DNA of 64,000 nt, taken from NCBI RefSeq assembly GCF_002309535.1, contig NZ_CP023275.1:1488001-1552000 (forward strand), written 5' to 3'. Shown here one piece after another: positions 1 through 8,274 of this stretch; positions within the stretch are counted from its first letter, which is position 1; every line of letters begins with the position of its first letter. The translations under genes were made by a program, and so were the position numbers. A model generated the notes under the pieces. That model was not told the DNA's origin. It saw only the letters and a list, made by a program, of their open reading frames with translations, and searched no databases. The DNA comes from Sulfurospirillum diekertiae. Lineage in GTDB: Bacteria; Campylobacterota; Campylobacteria; Campylobacterales; Sulfurospirillaceae.

Positions 1-91
1 GCGCTTTTTTTAATTTCATTAGATTGCGCCAGCTACCTTCTTTTTTATTAACTATTTGAAGTACATTTGCAAGACGATATAATTTATCCAT
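1..91 (-). CDS. Hypothetical protein, N-terminal fragment cut by window edge
   Basis: A leftward reading frame starts with ATG at 91 and stays open to base 1, giving about 30 residues beginning MDKLYRLANVLQ. An AGGAA ribosome-binding site lies about 6 bases upstream of the ATG. The fragment is basic and could be the start of a small DNA-binding or regulatory protein, but it is too short to place in a family. It is divergent from the repressor-like gene at 388, the usual arrangement of an early control region in a prophage or integrative element. Confidence 0.45.
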   Translation of the reverse strand, partial: MDKLYRLANVLQIVNKKEGSWRNLMKLKKA

Positions 92-131
92 TTTTTATTC
101 CTAGTATGATATATTTTTTTACAAAATAAAT

Positions 132-188
132 CTGCATTTATTGCGGTATAATATTGTATATTTTATTAATATTAGCTTATAAATGCAG
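132..188. promoter_or_regulatory. Inverted repeat in divergent control region
   Basis: Perfect 10-bp arms, CTGCATTTAT at 132-141 and ATAAATGCAG at 179-188, flank an AT-rich segment that contains GCGGTATAATATTGTAT at 143-159. It lies between two divergent genes of the integrated element. An operator for the adjacent CI-like repressor is a natural guess, but nothing beyond position and symmetry supports it. Confidence 0.35.
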
Positions 189-340
189 TTATTTGCATAT
201 TTTACGGTTTATTTATACTACTTTAACTATTTAATTATATGATATTGTCTAATACTTCACTTAGATGATAAAACTTTTTTATCATTCCTTGCCTTTTTTG
301 TGATATAATGATGTAATTAAGAATTTAATGCGCTTTATTC

Positions 341-357
341 GCGGTATATTATTGTAT
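341..357 (+). repeat. Second copy of a 17-bp promoter/operator-like sequence
   Basis: GCGGTATATTATTGTAT at 341-357 matches 143-159 at 16 of 17 positions. Similarity continues loosely on both sides (TTTATT before it, TAATA/AGCTT and ATGCAG after it). It lies just upstream of the repressor start at 388. The rest of the roughly 300-bp stretch between the divergent genes is AT-rich and shows no ORF. Confidence 0.5.
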
Positions 358-387
358 TTAAATTTAATAAGCTTTAAAAGGGGATAT

Positions 388-795
388 ATGCAGTTTAATG
401 CAAATTATTTTATCGACCGATTACTTGATTACTATAAAGTTGCAACCATTGTTGCACTATCTTCTAAAATGCAAATATCGCAACAAACTATAACGTCATG
501 GCGGACACGTAATTCTGTTTCAGCAATTCGTAAAAAGTGCCGAGAATTAGGTATTTATCACGATATTTTTAATAATTTAATATCTTCAAACAATAATTTT
601 CAAAATGCAAATTTAAGTGGCGGTGCTACTGGAGTTGAAATTGGCTCCATAAACAAATCAATTCATTCTATTGCGAATAATGATTTTGGTTGTGATGATC
701 TTGTCAAATCTCTTGTTAAAGAGCTTTGCAAGAAATATAAAGACGATATGGACACTCTTAAAACTTTATTGTTTCAACTAACTCTCCAGAAGTAA
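388..795 (+). CDS. CI-like phage repressor with helix-turn-helix domain
   Basis: The protein has 135 residues from the ATG at 388. That start is chosen over a longer frame from 328 because AAAAGGGG lies directly upstream. Residues about 7-52 resemble the N-terminal helix-turn-helix of bacteriophage CI repressors: a short helix, a recognition helix around SQQTITSWRTR, then a basic helix. There is no peptidase (LexA/S24) domain. The C-terminal half carries an unusual Asn/Gly-rich stretch (NNNFQNANLSGGATGVEIG, about residues 69-87) and ends in a charged helix. It is followed 4 bp later by a membrane-protein gene with a related Asn-rich motif. It probably controls the integrated element; the family call is from motif shape only. 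Confidence 0.6.
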   Translation: MQFNANYFIDRLLDYYKVATIVALSSKMQISQQTITSWRTRNSVSAIRKKCRELGIYHDIFNNLISSNNNFQNANLSGGATGVEIGSINKSIHSIANNDFGCDDLVKSLVKELCKKYKDDMDTLKTLLFQLTLQK

Positions 796-799
796 AAAA

Positions 800-1357
800 A
801 TGGATAATTCAGATATTACTACTTCTATTGATACGATAAAGAATGATTTTAGAGATGCAAATTTCCAAGATGAATCAGCAGGGGTTAAATTAAATAATTG
901 CAAAATCAACTTATTGACTAATCAATTTAATTTCCCAAAACTTCATTGCATCTTTGATAAACCAAAATTTGATTCTCAAAAATTTATACAAACTGGGGCA
1001 CATACTCTTGTCTATTTTTTAATTATTATTGTTAGTGCTTTTTTGATTTTAGTAACTGTATTCGATTCGCAATTTAAAAATTTAAAAGATTTAGAACCTT
1101 ATCTTGTAAAAATTCTAATTGATTTAATTATGTTGGTTTTGGTACTTGTGGCTTTTTTTGAGGTTTTCTATCGAAAATATAAAATAAATTTTTCAAATAA
1201 GCTATGCTCTATTATTAGAAAAAGTTTTCTTTTCTACATTTTACTTTTTACTTTTTTAACATTATTATATATTTATTTTGGTTTGTACAAGTTTGCATTG
1301 CTATTTTTTATGGCCGCCACATACACTTTAGTTATTTTATTTCTGGTAAAAAAATAA
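800..1357 (+). CDS. Small integral membrane protein of the integrated element
   Basis: The protein has 185 residues. The N-terminal ~65 residues are soluble and include NDFRDANFQDESAGVKLNN, which resembles the Asn-rich motif in the upstream repressor-like protein. The rest is strongly hydrophobic, with about four membrane spans (roughly residues 70-90, 102-125, 140-160 and 163-182). It starts 4 bp after the repressor stop, so the two are probably co-transcribed. I do not recognise a family. Cargo such as a superinfection-exclusion or membrane-acting effector protein is possible but unproven. Base composition is as AT-rich as its neighbours in the element. Confidence 0.55.
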   Translation: MDNSDITTSIDTIKNDFRDANFQDESAGVKLNNCKINLLTNQFNFPKLHCIFDKPKFDSQKFIQTGAHTLVYFLIIIVSAFLILVTVFDSQFKNLKDLEPYLVKILIDLIMLVLVLVAFFEVFYRKYKINFSNKLCSIIRKSFLFYILLFTFLTLLYIYFGLYKFALLFFMAATYTLVILFLVKK

Positions 1358-1382
1358 CTATAGTAGTTTTAAATTAATTTGT

Positions 1383-2606
1383 TTAAATACTTAACTTCAA
1401 CTGGTCTAAATAATCACTCCACCATTGCATTAATATCTTTCTTTCTTTTAAATATTCAGCATGATTGTATGCGGCTTTTACACCAGAGCGTTCAGCGTGA
1501 GCCAATTGCCTTTCTATAGCATCACTATGAATTCCATGCTCACTGATTTGTTCATGTAAGATTGTTGAAGCCATTGCGCGAAATCCATGATAGACAATTT
1601 CTTCTTTTGAATATCCTAACCGTCTCAGAGCATAGTTAAGCGTGTTTTCACTCATTATTTTTATATTAGAGATTGAAGAAGGGAAAACATATAGACTACA
1701 ATGTGCATTAATTGAATATGCGTGTTTCAAAATTTCTATTGTTCGATCTGTAAGTGGAACAATATGAGGAGCTTTCATTTTCATTTTAGCTGCTGGAATT
1801 CTAATTTCTCTTTTTTCAAAATCTATTTCTTTCCACTCTAATGATCTTATATTAGAAGACCGTAAAAAAATATAAGGTGAAATCATCAAAGCTAGTTTAG
1901 TGTTAATATCACCTTTGTAGCCATCAATAGCGCGGAGGAGGGCACCAACTTCTTGTGAATCTGTTATTGTTGGGAAATGCCTACGCTCTTGCGCTTGAAT
2001 AACCATACTTTTTTCAATATCGGCAATAATATTATGCTCAACAATTTGCATAGTAACAGCATAACGCCAAATATTATTGAGCATGTTTAAAACTCGATCA
2101 GCTACTTCAAAAGCACCTTTATTTTGGATTTCTTTTAATATAGCTATTACTTCTAAACGACTAATTGTTTTGATATCCTTTTGCCCAATACTAATATATA
2201 CATGATTAACTAAAAAGCTTTTTTTCTTTTGAATAGTTGTTTGAGCAAGTTTTCCAGCTTTTATATTAAACCATTCTTCTGATATATTTTGTAGAGTTGT
2301 ACAATGTGCCAATTCTTTTTTATTATCTTTACGCTCTTGAGACGGATCAATGCTCTTGAATATTTTTTCTTTTGATTCCTGTCTTAACTTTCTAGCTTGT
2401 GCAAGTGTTATTTCTGGATATGTTCCAAAAGAGATTGTTTTTCGTGTACCTTGAAATCTGTAATCAAAACCCCATCTTTTATTTCGTTCTTTTTTAGACC
2501 AAATAATAATATATAGTCCATCACCATCATAAAGTTTATAGTCTTTTTCTTTTCGCTTAGCATTTTTTATCTGCATCTCAGATAGCGGTATAATCGACTT
2601 AGCCAT
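1383..2606 (-). CDS. int: P4-type tyrosine recombinase (integrase)
   Basis: This 407-residue site-specific recombinase integrates and excises the element. Residues about 1-95 form the N-terminal DUF4102 arm-binding domain typical of P4-family integrases, followed by a SAM-like core-binding domain (about 105-200) and the catalytic domain. The catalytic set is visible: R254 in SNIRSLEW, H340 and R343 in YHGFRAMAS, H370 in QLAHAERSG and nucleophile Y380 in AAYNHAEY. The length is normal and the gene looks intact. Its start lies about 190 bp from the 3' end of tRNA-Leu, the classic place for an integrase beside its attachment site, so the island lies to the left of the tRNA. Confidence 0.92.
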   Translation of the reverse strand: MAKSIIPLSEMQIKNAKRKEKDYKLYDGDGLYIIIWSKKERNKRWGFDYRFQGTRKTISFGTYPEITLAQARKLRQESKEKIFKSIDPSQERKDNKKELAHCTTLQNISEEWFNIKAGKLAQTTIQKKKSFLVNHVYISIGQKDIKTISRLEVIAILKEIQNKGAFEVADRVLNMLNNIWRYAVTMQIVEHNIIADIEKSMVIQAQERRHFPTITDSQEVGALLRAIDGYKGDINTKLALMISPYIFLRSSNIRSLEWKEIDFEKREIRIPAAKMKMKAPHIVPLTDRTIEILKHAYSINAHCSLYVFPSSISNIKIMSENTLNYALRRLGYSKEEIVYHGFRAMASTILHEQISEHGIHSDAIERQLAHAERSGVKAAYNHAEYLKERKILMQWWSDYLDQLKLSI

Positions 2607-2612
2607 GATAAA

Positions 2613-2672
2613 TGACAGTACCTCACTTTATTTTTTTTGTAATTGTAGCATGTACTGTCAAAAATACTGTCA
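2613..2672. promoter_or_regulatory. Repeated TGACAGTA/TACTGTCA sites upstream of int
   Basis: TGACAGTAC at 2613-2621 and GTACTGTCA at 2652-2660 form a 9-bp inverted repeat. A further TACTGTCA lies at 2665-2672 and a weaker TGTCAGTA at 2684. They sit between the integrase start and tRNA-Leu. Integrase arm-type binding sites or an autoregulatory operator are both reasonable readings. Confidence 0.45.
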
Positions 2673-2795
2673 TATATTTTGAATGTCAGTAAATTTATCT
2701 GATGTTATTTGAAGGTAAATAGAGCACATAAAGCGCTATTTAAAAGGGTTTTATGAGGTTAAATGAACTTTTATGATTGTGTTTAAAAGAAGAGA

Positions 2796-2820
2796 TGGTA
2801 CCTGAGGCCGGACTCGAACC
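2796..2820 (-). other. Probable attachment site at the tRNA-Leu 3' end
   Basis: The 3' part of tRNA-Leu, T-arm to CCA, is the expected attR/attB segment for the adjacent P4-type integrase. The partner copy would lie to the left of the window, so the exact core cannot be defined here. Confidence 0.4.
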
Positions 2821-2880
2821 GGCATATGTCTCCATACTAGATTTTGAGTCTAGCGCGTCTACCAATTTCACCACTCAGGC
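2796..2880 (-). tRNA. tRNA-Leu (anticodon CAA)
   Basis: The reverse strand folds as an 85-nt tRNA with encoded CCA. The acceptor arm GCCTGAG pairs with CTCAGGT (one G-U), the anticodon stem is CTAGA/TCTAG with loop CTCAAAA giving anticodon CAA, there is a leucine-type variable arm, and the T loop reads GGTTCGAGTCC. Discriminator A fits leucine. It reads UUG codons. The gene is intact despite the neighbouring integration, as expected if the element restores the tRNA 3' end. Confidence 0.95.
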
Positions 2881-2906
2881 ACTGTAAATAAGAGTTGGAA
2901 TTATAC

Positions 2907-2952
2907 AAAAAAAAGCTTAAACATCAGTAAAACTGAATGTCTAAGCTTTTTG
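2907..2952 (-). terminator. Rho-independent terminator after HU
   Basis: On the reverse strand, AAGCTTAGACATTCAGT pairs with ACTGATGTTTAAGCTT around a short loop, with small mismatches, and is followed by a run of T. It directly follows the HU stop. Confidence 0.75.
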
Positions 2953-2962
2953 AGGTGAAGAA

Positions 2963-3241
2963 TTAAGCTTTTGCTACAACGTCTTTAAGTTTTTTACCAA
3001 CTTTAAATTTGACAGCTGTTGTTTTTGCAACATCAACGACTCTGTTTGTACCAGGAACTCTAGCTTTTCTAGCTGCTCTTGTTGCAGTACTAAATGTACC
3101 AAAACCGATAAAGCTTACGTCTTTGCCAGCAACTAGTGCTTCGCTGATGGCTTCTAAAGCTGCATCAATAGCTTTTTGACTATCTTTTTTAGAAAGACCC
3201 GCTTTCTCAGAGACCGCTTGGATAAATTCCGCTTTTTTCAT
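2963..3241 (-). CDS. hup: HU family DNA-binding protein
   Basis: This 92-residue histone-like nucleoid protein of the HU/IHF family binds and bends DNA as a dimer. It starts MKKAEFIQAVSEKAGLSKKD and carries the family core FIGFGTFSTATRAARKARVPGTN, the beta-arm region that reaches into the minor groove, ending in a Lys-rich helix. Length is normal for HU. It is monocistronic, ends at a clear hairpin terminator, and is flanked by tRNA-Leu and flgL. Whether it acts as HU or takes an IHF-like role cannot be told from sequence alone. Confidence 0.93.
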   Translation of the reverse strand: MKKAEFIQAVSEKAGLSKKDSQKAIDAALEAISEALVAGKDVSFIGFGTFSTATRAARKARVPGTNRVVDVAKTTAVKFKVGKKLKDVVAKA

Positions 3242-3356
3242 TGCTCATTCCTTAATATAAAGTGTTTGTGTGAGGATTGTACAATTTTTTTTAAAAAAAG
3301 ACAATAATTTTTTTTAAAAAGTTAAAGAATATGCCCAAAAAGTCGATATTTTATAC

Positions 3357-3375
3357 AAGGAATTAAAATTGCTTA
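3357..3375 (+). promoter_or_regulatory. Sigma-54 (RpoN) promoter of flgL
   Basis: AAGGAATTAAAATTGCTTAG has GG at 3359-3360 and GC at 3371-3372, exactly 10 bases apart, with the TTGCTT form of the -12 box seen in flagellar RpoN promoters of Campylobacterota. It lies 30-45 bases upstream of the flgL start. Confidence 0.7.
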
Positions 3376-3405
3376 GGTGATTAAAGAAAATCTTTGGAGT
3401 AAATC

Positions 3406-6045
3406 ATGAGAATCACAAATTCACTTTTATTTAACACATCCATTCGTAACTATCGTAATGCTACAGAGAAATTGTACAATATTAACCAACAAATTGATAG
3501 CAAACTAAAGATACAAAACAGCTATGAAAACACAAGTGTATATGTAGATGCTATGCGTCTTAGTAATGAGGTCGATACATTGGACCAATCTAAACAAAGT
3601 AGCTCTAAAGCCAAAACATTTGCAGATAATACGGATTCAGCTTTAAGTAGCTTCACTTCAGCCTTGGATCAATTCAAATCAAAATTGGTTCAAGCTTCAA
3701 GTACTTCCAACTCAACAACAAGCTTACAAGCACTTGCAAATGACTTACAAGGTATAAAAGATAATTTAGTGAGTTTAGCAAATACTTCGGTTAATGGTCA
3801 ATTTTTATTTTCAGGTTCAGCATTATCTCAAAAACCAATTGCAACTGATGGAACCTATCAAGGAAACTCCGAAAATTTAACTGCAGTGATAGGTTCTGGC
3901 GTTCAATTACCATACAACATTACAGGACAATCTCTCTTTTTAGGAAAAGATTCAGACTACAATAGGGTTGTTTCAACGAATGTATCAATGTATAATCAAT
4001 CAAAATTACATCCTGATATTATGACTACAAACACTCAAAATACAACCTCTTCTCAAGTCTATTTACAAGAGTCGGACACCATTAGAGATCTTGTTGGCGA
4101 TACTAACAGTAGTGCAACCGATGATGGTAAAGCGGTTTTCTATCTTTCTGGTAGAAAAAGCGATGGTACAACTTTTTCAAACGTGCTCTCTCTTGATACA
4201 AGTTCAAAAGTTTCTGATTTACTTCAAAATATTGGCAATGCTTACGGTAATACAGCATCCAATAAAGTTGTAGATGTTAGTTTAAATGCTCGAGGGCAAA
4301 TTGAAGTAAAAGACCTCAAATCTGGAAGTCAACTTTTAGATATGAATATCTTTGGCGCCATTGATCGGAATGCTCTTCCTGGTGAAACAGGAAATGCTAA
4401 ACAAATCATGAATGTAGATAATTTATTGACGCAACCGAATGTGGACATCATCACATTCAATAAAAGTAATTACGAGACAACTGCATCAAGTCCTGATTTG
4501 ACGATGCGTTCTGTTTCCGTAACAGCAGGTACATTTGCCATAGATTTTCCAATGCAAAACAAAACTGATTCCAGTATGACATCGACAACACTTCTTAGTA
4601 GTGTTTTTCCTTCCGATGTTGATCATTTAGATTTTGGTGCGACATCCTTTTCAACAAGTGGAAAAACCGTACAAGATTTGATGACAGCAATTGAAACAGA
4701 GTATGGATTGGGTGCTGGTTCTGTTACTGTCTCCAATGGCCGTATGTTAGTCAATGACCCTACCAATACATTTAGTACCATTATTCAACCTAAAAATGCG
4801 GTCAACACATTAGCTCATGGTGATGCAATTCCTGATGCAATGAATTACGCACGAAGAGGTTTTGAAAAAGACGGTAGTACACTTTCAAGTAATATTTCAC
4901 AAGTAGTCAAAAGTACAAGCGATTATGCGACATCAAGTACAAAACTTGTTGATGTTGCAGGTGTGAGTAGCCTTAACGGTAAACAAATGGTTCTAAACTA
5001 TACTGATAAAAATGGTATACCAAGAACAGGTACTTTGAATCTAGATATTTCGAATACAACATTTTCAGTAGATTTAAATGGCGATGGGAATACGACAGGT
5101 CAAAATGAGACTTTCTCTATCTATAATGGTAGTGGTGATCCTTTAAATTTAAATACAATGGCTGATAATATGACGTATCAACAGCTTAATGACCTCATTA
5201 GTATGGCAACTTCAGGTAATCTACCTAAACAAGGTGTTTCAACAACCGCACAAACAGCGATTAATAATGCCATAGCTTTTGGTGTTGCAGGCGATGCTGC
5301 AAACCTTGCAGCACAAACAACCATTGCAAAAACGGGTATTTCTACCGAAACTGCTAGTTACATTCAAAAAGCTATTGATGCTGGTATTATAAGAGATAAT
5401 CCAACATCAACACCCGCTGAAGTAACCAAAGCAACAAGTGATTATAACAATGCTATCGGTAATGCAAATCTTGCTGAATATAACTTTGCTTTAAGCACTG
5501 CAAAAAATAGTGTTGATGTAAATCTCGATTCACAAGGTAAAATTATTATCAAAGATAAAACAGCATCTACATCAAAGATTGATTTTACAATGTATGATGC
5601 AAGTGCTACTGACTTTACAGGTGTTGGAAGTTCTGCATTGACCTTTATGGCAAACAATTCGGTAACAATTTCCAATCCATCCATCGATATGTTTAAGCAG
5701 CTTGATGAGATGATAGCAGCGGTGCGTTCAGGCACATTTCGTATGGACTCAACATCGGATGATCCACGCAATATTGGTATTCAAAACGCATTAACACAAC
5801 TTGATCATATTGCGGATCATGTCACAAAAGCTCAAACAAAAATTGGTGCGTTAACCAATGCGTTAACGGATGCAAATACACGCTCTGAAATGCTTAGCGT
5901 TAATGTAAAAGCTGTCCAAGACAGTGTTATTGGGGTTGATACAGCAGAAGCATACTTAGAATTTCAGTCAATCAATACCGCTTATCAAGCAATGTTATCG
6001 ACTATGTCGAAGATAAATTCAATGTCACTGTTAGATTACATGTAA
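3406..6045 (+). CDS. flgL: Flagellar hook-associated protein 3 (FlgL)
   Basis: This 879-residue secreted hook-filament junction protein has the flagellin-like D0/D1 helices at both ends: residues about 1-140 (NSLLFNTSIRNYRNATEKLYN) and the last ~90 (AEAYLEFQSINTAYQAMLSTMSKINSMSL reads through as separate heptads). The centre is a long Ser/Thr/Asn-rich region that is surface exposed in this family. Epsilonproteobacterial FlgL is far longer than the ~320 residues of enterics, so the size is expected. A GGAG site precedes the ATG and an RpoN-type promoter lies just upstream, matching late flagellar gene control. The stop codon lies inside an inverted repeat shared with the ftsK leader. Confidence 0.88.
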   Translation: MRITNSLLFNTSIRNYRNATEKLYNINQQIDSKLKIQNSYENTSVYVDAMRLSNEVDTLDQSKQSSSKAKTFADNTDSALSSFTSALDQFKSKLVQASSTSNSTTSLQALANDLQGIKDNLVSLANTSVNGQFLFSGSALSQKPIATDGTYQGNSENLTAVIGSGVQLPYNITGQSLFLGKDSDYNRVVSTNVSMYNQSKLHPDIMTTNTQNTTSSQVYLQESDTIRDLVGDTNSSATDDGKAVFYLSGRKSDGTTFSNVLSLDTSSKVSDLLQNIGNAYGNTASNKVVDVSLNARGQIEVKDLKSGSQLLDMNIFGAIDRNALPGETGNAKQIMNVDNLLTQPNVDIITFNKSNYETTASSPDLTMRSVSVTAGTFAIDFPMQNKTDSSMTSTTLLSSVFPSDVDHLDFGATSFSTSGKTVQDLMTAIETEYGLGAGSVTVSNGRMLVNDPTNTFSTIIQPKNAVNTLAHGDAIPDAMNYARRGFEKDGSTLSSNISQVVKSTSDYATSSTKLVDVAGVSSLNGKQMVLNYTDKNGIPRTGTLNLDISNTTFSVDLNGDGNTTGQNETFSIYNGSGDPLNLNTMADNMTYQQLNDLISMATSGNLPKQGVSTTAQTAINNAIAFGVAGDAANLAAQTTIAKTGISTETASYIQKAIDAGIIRDNPTSTPAEVTKATSDYNNAIGNANLAEYNFALSTAKNSVDVNLDSQGKIIIKDKTASTSKIDFTMYDASATDFTGVGSSALTFMANNSVTISNPSIDMFKQLDEMIAAVRSGTFRMDSTSDDPRNIGIQNALTQLDHIADHVTKAQTKIGALTNALTDANTRSEMLSVNVKAVQDSVIGVDTAEAYLEFQSINTAYQAMLSTMSKINSMSLLDYM

Positions 6046-6082
6046 TAATTTGTTATAATATCAATACTATTATTACATGTAA
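6036..6082 (+). promoter_or_regulatory. Inverted repeat spanning flgL stop and ftsK leader
   Basis: TTACATGTAATAAT at 6036-6049 and ATTATTACATGTAA at 6069-6082 are perfect 14-bp inverted arms with a 19-base loop. The left arm contains the flgL stop codon. The right arm runs into the AAAGGA ribosome-binding site (6081-6086) of ftsK. There is no T-run for a terminator. Both arms contain the TTACATGTAA core repeated across the window. Confidence 0.6.
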
Positions 6083-6092
6083 AGGATCTATT

Positions 6093-8243
6093 ATCTTAAA
6101 AGAGACTTTTTTTATTATTTTTATTGCTATTGTCCTTTTCTTAGGAGTAGCAACTATTTTACCTGATGCTTCTGTTGTTGGAAAATTTGGTGCATATCTT
6201 GGGAAATTAAATCAAAATACATTTGGTTATATTGCTTTTCTCTATCCATTCTTGTTGATTTTACCTTCTTTTACACTTTACAAAGAGAGTAAACTTACAG
6301 AACGTCGTATTGGAGTATTTCTTGCTTCAACGATTCTTCTATTTGCTTTTTTAATGGCTCAATCTATTATTATCAAAAACGAATTACATGGTACTTTTGG
6401 TCGATCAATCGTTGATATGTTAATGGCTTCTATTGGTATTATGGGAGTCTGGCTTTTTATTGTTGCCATTTTTTTACTTTCAATGACACTGCTTGTTGAA
6501 TCAAGCATTAGTGATTTTCTAACCTTTATGAAACCAGCATTTACCAAAACAAAAATTAAAGAGTACAAGGGTGAAGAGGAAGAAAAATCTATCTTTGAAG
6601 AGAAAAAAACAAAAAGCAGTAGTAAAAAACAGACATCTTTTAGCGAACCTAAAATCATTTTAAATGATGATACTCCTGATGAAAATCCAGCTATTATCAC
6701 GCCCCTTTATCCTGAAAATGAAGAGCCTCACAAGCCACTTGTTCGCCTTAAAAGCGCTAAAAAAGTCGAGATTCTCAGTGAAGTTGCGGAAAACACTAAG
6801 TTACTTTCAGAAATTGATCAAGGTGAATGTGATAAACCAAAAGATTTTAAACTACCACCACTCTCTTTTTTGGCCAATCCTCCTGCAAAAGCTATACATG
6901 TTAATGAAAGCGAAATTGACCAAAAGATTCAAGATCTTTTAGAAAAACTTAGACGCTTTAAAATCGAAGGCGATGTGGTACGAACTTACTCAGGACCCGT
7001 GGTTACAACCTTTGAGTTTAAGCCGGCACCTCATGTGAAAGTTTCGCGTATTTTAACGCTTCAAGATGACCTTGCTATGGCATTAAAAGCGAAAACAATT
7101 CGTATTCAAGCGCCCATTCCAGGAAAAGACGTTGTGGGAATTGAAGTACCAAATCAAAAGATAGAAACGATTTATCTTAAAGAAATTTTAGAGAGTGAAA
7201 TTTTTAAAAAATCTTCATCACCACTAACAATCGCTCTTGGTAAAGATATTGTCGGCAATGCTTTTGTTACTGATTTGAAAAAGTTGCCACATTTATTGAT
7301 TGCAGGAACAACCGGCAGCGGTAAAAGTGTGGGCATTAATGCAATGTTACTTTCTCTTTTATACCGCAATTCACCGGATACGTTACGTTTTTTGATGATC
7401 GACCCAAAAATGTTAGAATTTTCAATTTATAATGACATTCCTCATCTTTTAACACCTGTTATCACAAAACCTAAACAAGCCATTATTGCACTTGCCAATA
7501 TGGTCAGTGAGATGGAGCGACGTTATCAAATTATGAGTCGTTCTAAAACTAAAAATATTGAAAATTATAATGAAAAAGCCAAGAGTATTGGCGTCGAACC
7601 ACTTCCTTATATTGTCATTATTATTGATGAATTAGCAGACCTTATGATGACCAGTGGCAAAGATGTTGAATTTTATATCGCACGTTTGGCACAAATGGCA
7701 CGCGCAAGTGGAATTCACATTATTGTTGCGACACAAAGACCTTCCGTTGACGTTGTAACAGGTCTTATTAAAGCAAACTTACCTTCTAGAATTAGTTTTA
7801 AAGTAGGGCAAAAAATCGACTCAAAAGTCATTTTGGATGCCATGGGAGCAGATTCACTGCTTGGAAATGGCGATATGCTTTTCACCCCTCCAGGCACTTC
7901 TGGACTCATTCGTTTACATGCTCCATATACCAGTGAAGATGAGATTGACCGAGTGGTTGAATACCTCAAGAAACAGCGCCCCGTCGTATACGACGAGAGT
8001 TTTCTTAAAGAGAGTGAAGAGGGATTTTCATCTGCCTCTGGTAGTAAAGATAGTGGTGAGTTGGATGAGCTTTTTGATGATGCAAAAGCCATTGTCCTTA
8101 ATGAAAGAAAGAGCTCAATTTCTTATATTCAAAGAAGATTAAATATTGGCTATAATAGAGCTGCAACGATTGTAGAGCAACTGGAAGCCATGGGGATCCT
8201 TTCATCTCAAAATGCTAAAGGTCAGCGCGAAATCATTGTTTAA
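6093..8243 (+). CDS. ftsK: DNA translocase FtsK, non-canonical start codon
   Basis: FtsK pumps chromosomal DNA through the division septum. The N-terminus has about four membrane spans, then a charged linker, the alpha/beta motor with Walker A GTTGSGKS (about residue 404) and Walker [13 protein letters not shown] (about 508), and a C-terminal gamma winged helix ([16 protein letters not shown]). No ATG, GTG or TTG occurs in frame upstream of a TTG at 6252, yet 52 codons before it encode the expected first hydrophobic span (beginning [18 protein letters not shown]). AAAGGA at 6081-6086 points to a start at ATT 6090 or ATC 6093. The coordinate chosen is therefore approximate; 6252 would lose the first span. 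Followed 31 bp later by acnB. Confidence 0.85.
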   Translation: MLKETFFIIFIAIVLFLGVATILPDASVVGKFGAYLGKLNQNTFGYIAFLYPFLLILPSFTLYKESKLTERRIGVFLASTILLFAFLMAQSIIIKNELHGTFGRSIVDMLMASIGIMGVWLFIVAIFLLSMTLLVESSISDFLTFMKPAFTKTKIKEYKGEEEEKSIFEEKKTKSSSKKQTSFSEPKIILNDDTPDENPAIITPLYPENEEPHKPLVRLKSAKKVEILSEVAENTKLLSEIDQGECDKPKDFKLPPLSFLANPPAKAIHVNESEIDQKIQDLLEKLRRFKIEGDVVRTYSGPVVTTFEFKPAPHVKVSRILTLQDDLAMALKAKTIRIQAPIPGKDVVGIEVPNQKIETIYLKEILESEIFKKSSSPLTIALGKDIVGNAFVTDLKKLPHLLIAGTTGSGKSVGINAMLLSLLYRNSPDTLRFLMIDPKMLEFSIYNDIPHLLTPVITKPKQAIIALANMVSEMERRYQIMSRSKTKNIENYNEKAKSIGVEPLPYIVIIIDELADLMMTSGKDVEFYIARLAQMARASGIHIIVATQRPSVDVVTGLIKANLPSRISFKVGQKIDSKVILDAMGADSLLGNGDMLFTPPGTSGLIRLHAPYTSEDEIDRVVEYLKKQRPVVYDESFLKESEEGFSSASGSKDSGELDELFDDAKAIVLNERKSSISYIQRRLNIGYNRAATIVEQLEAMGILSSQNAKGQREIIV

Positions 8244-8274
8244 CGAATCAATCACATACAAGGAGTCAGTCACA

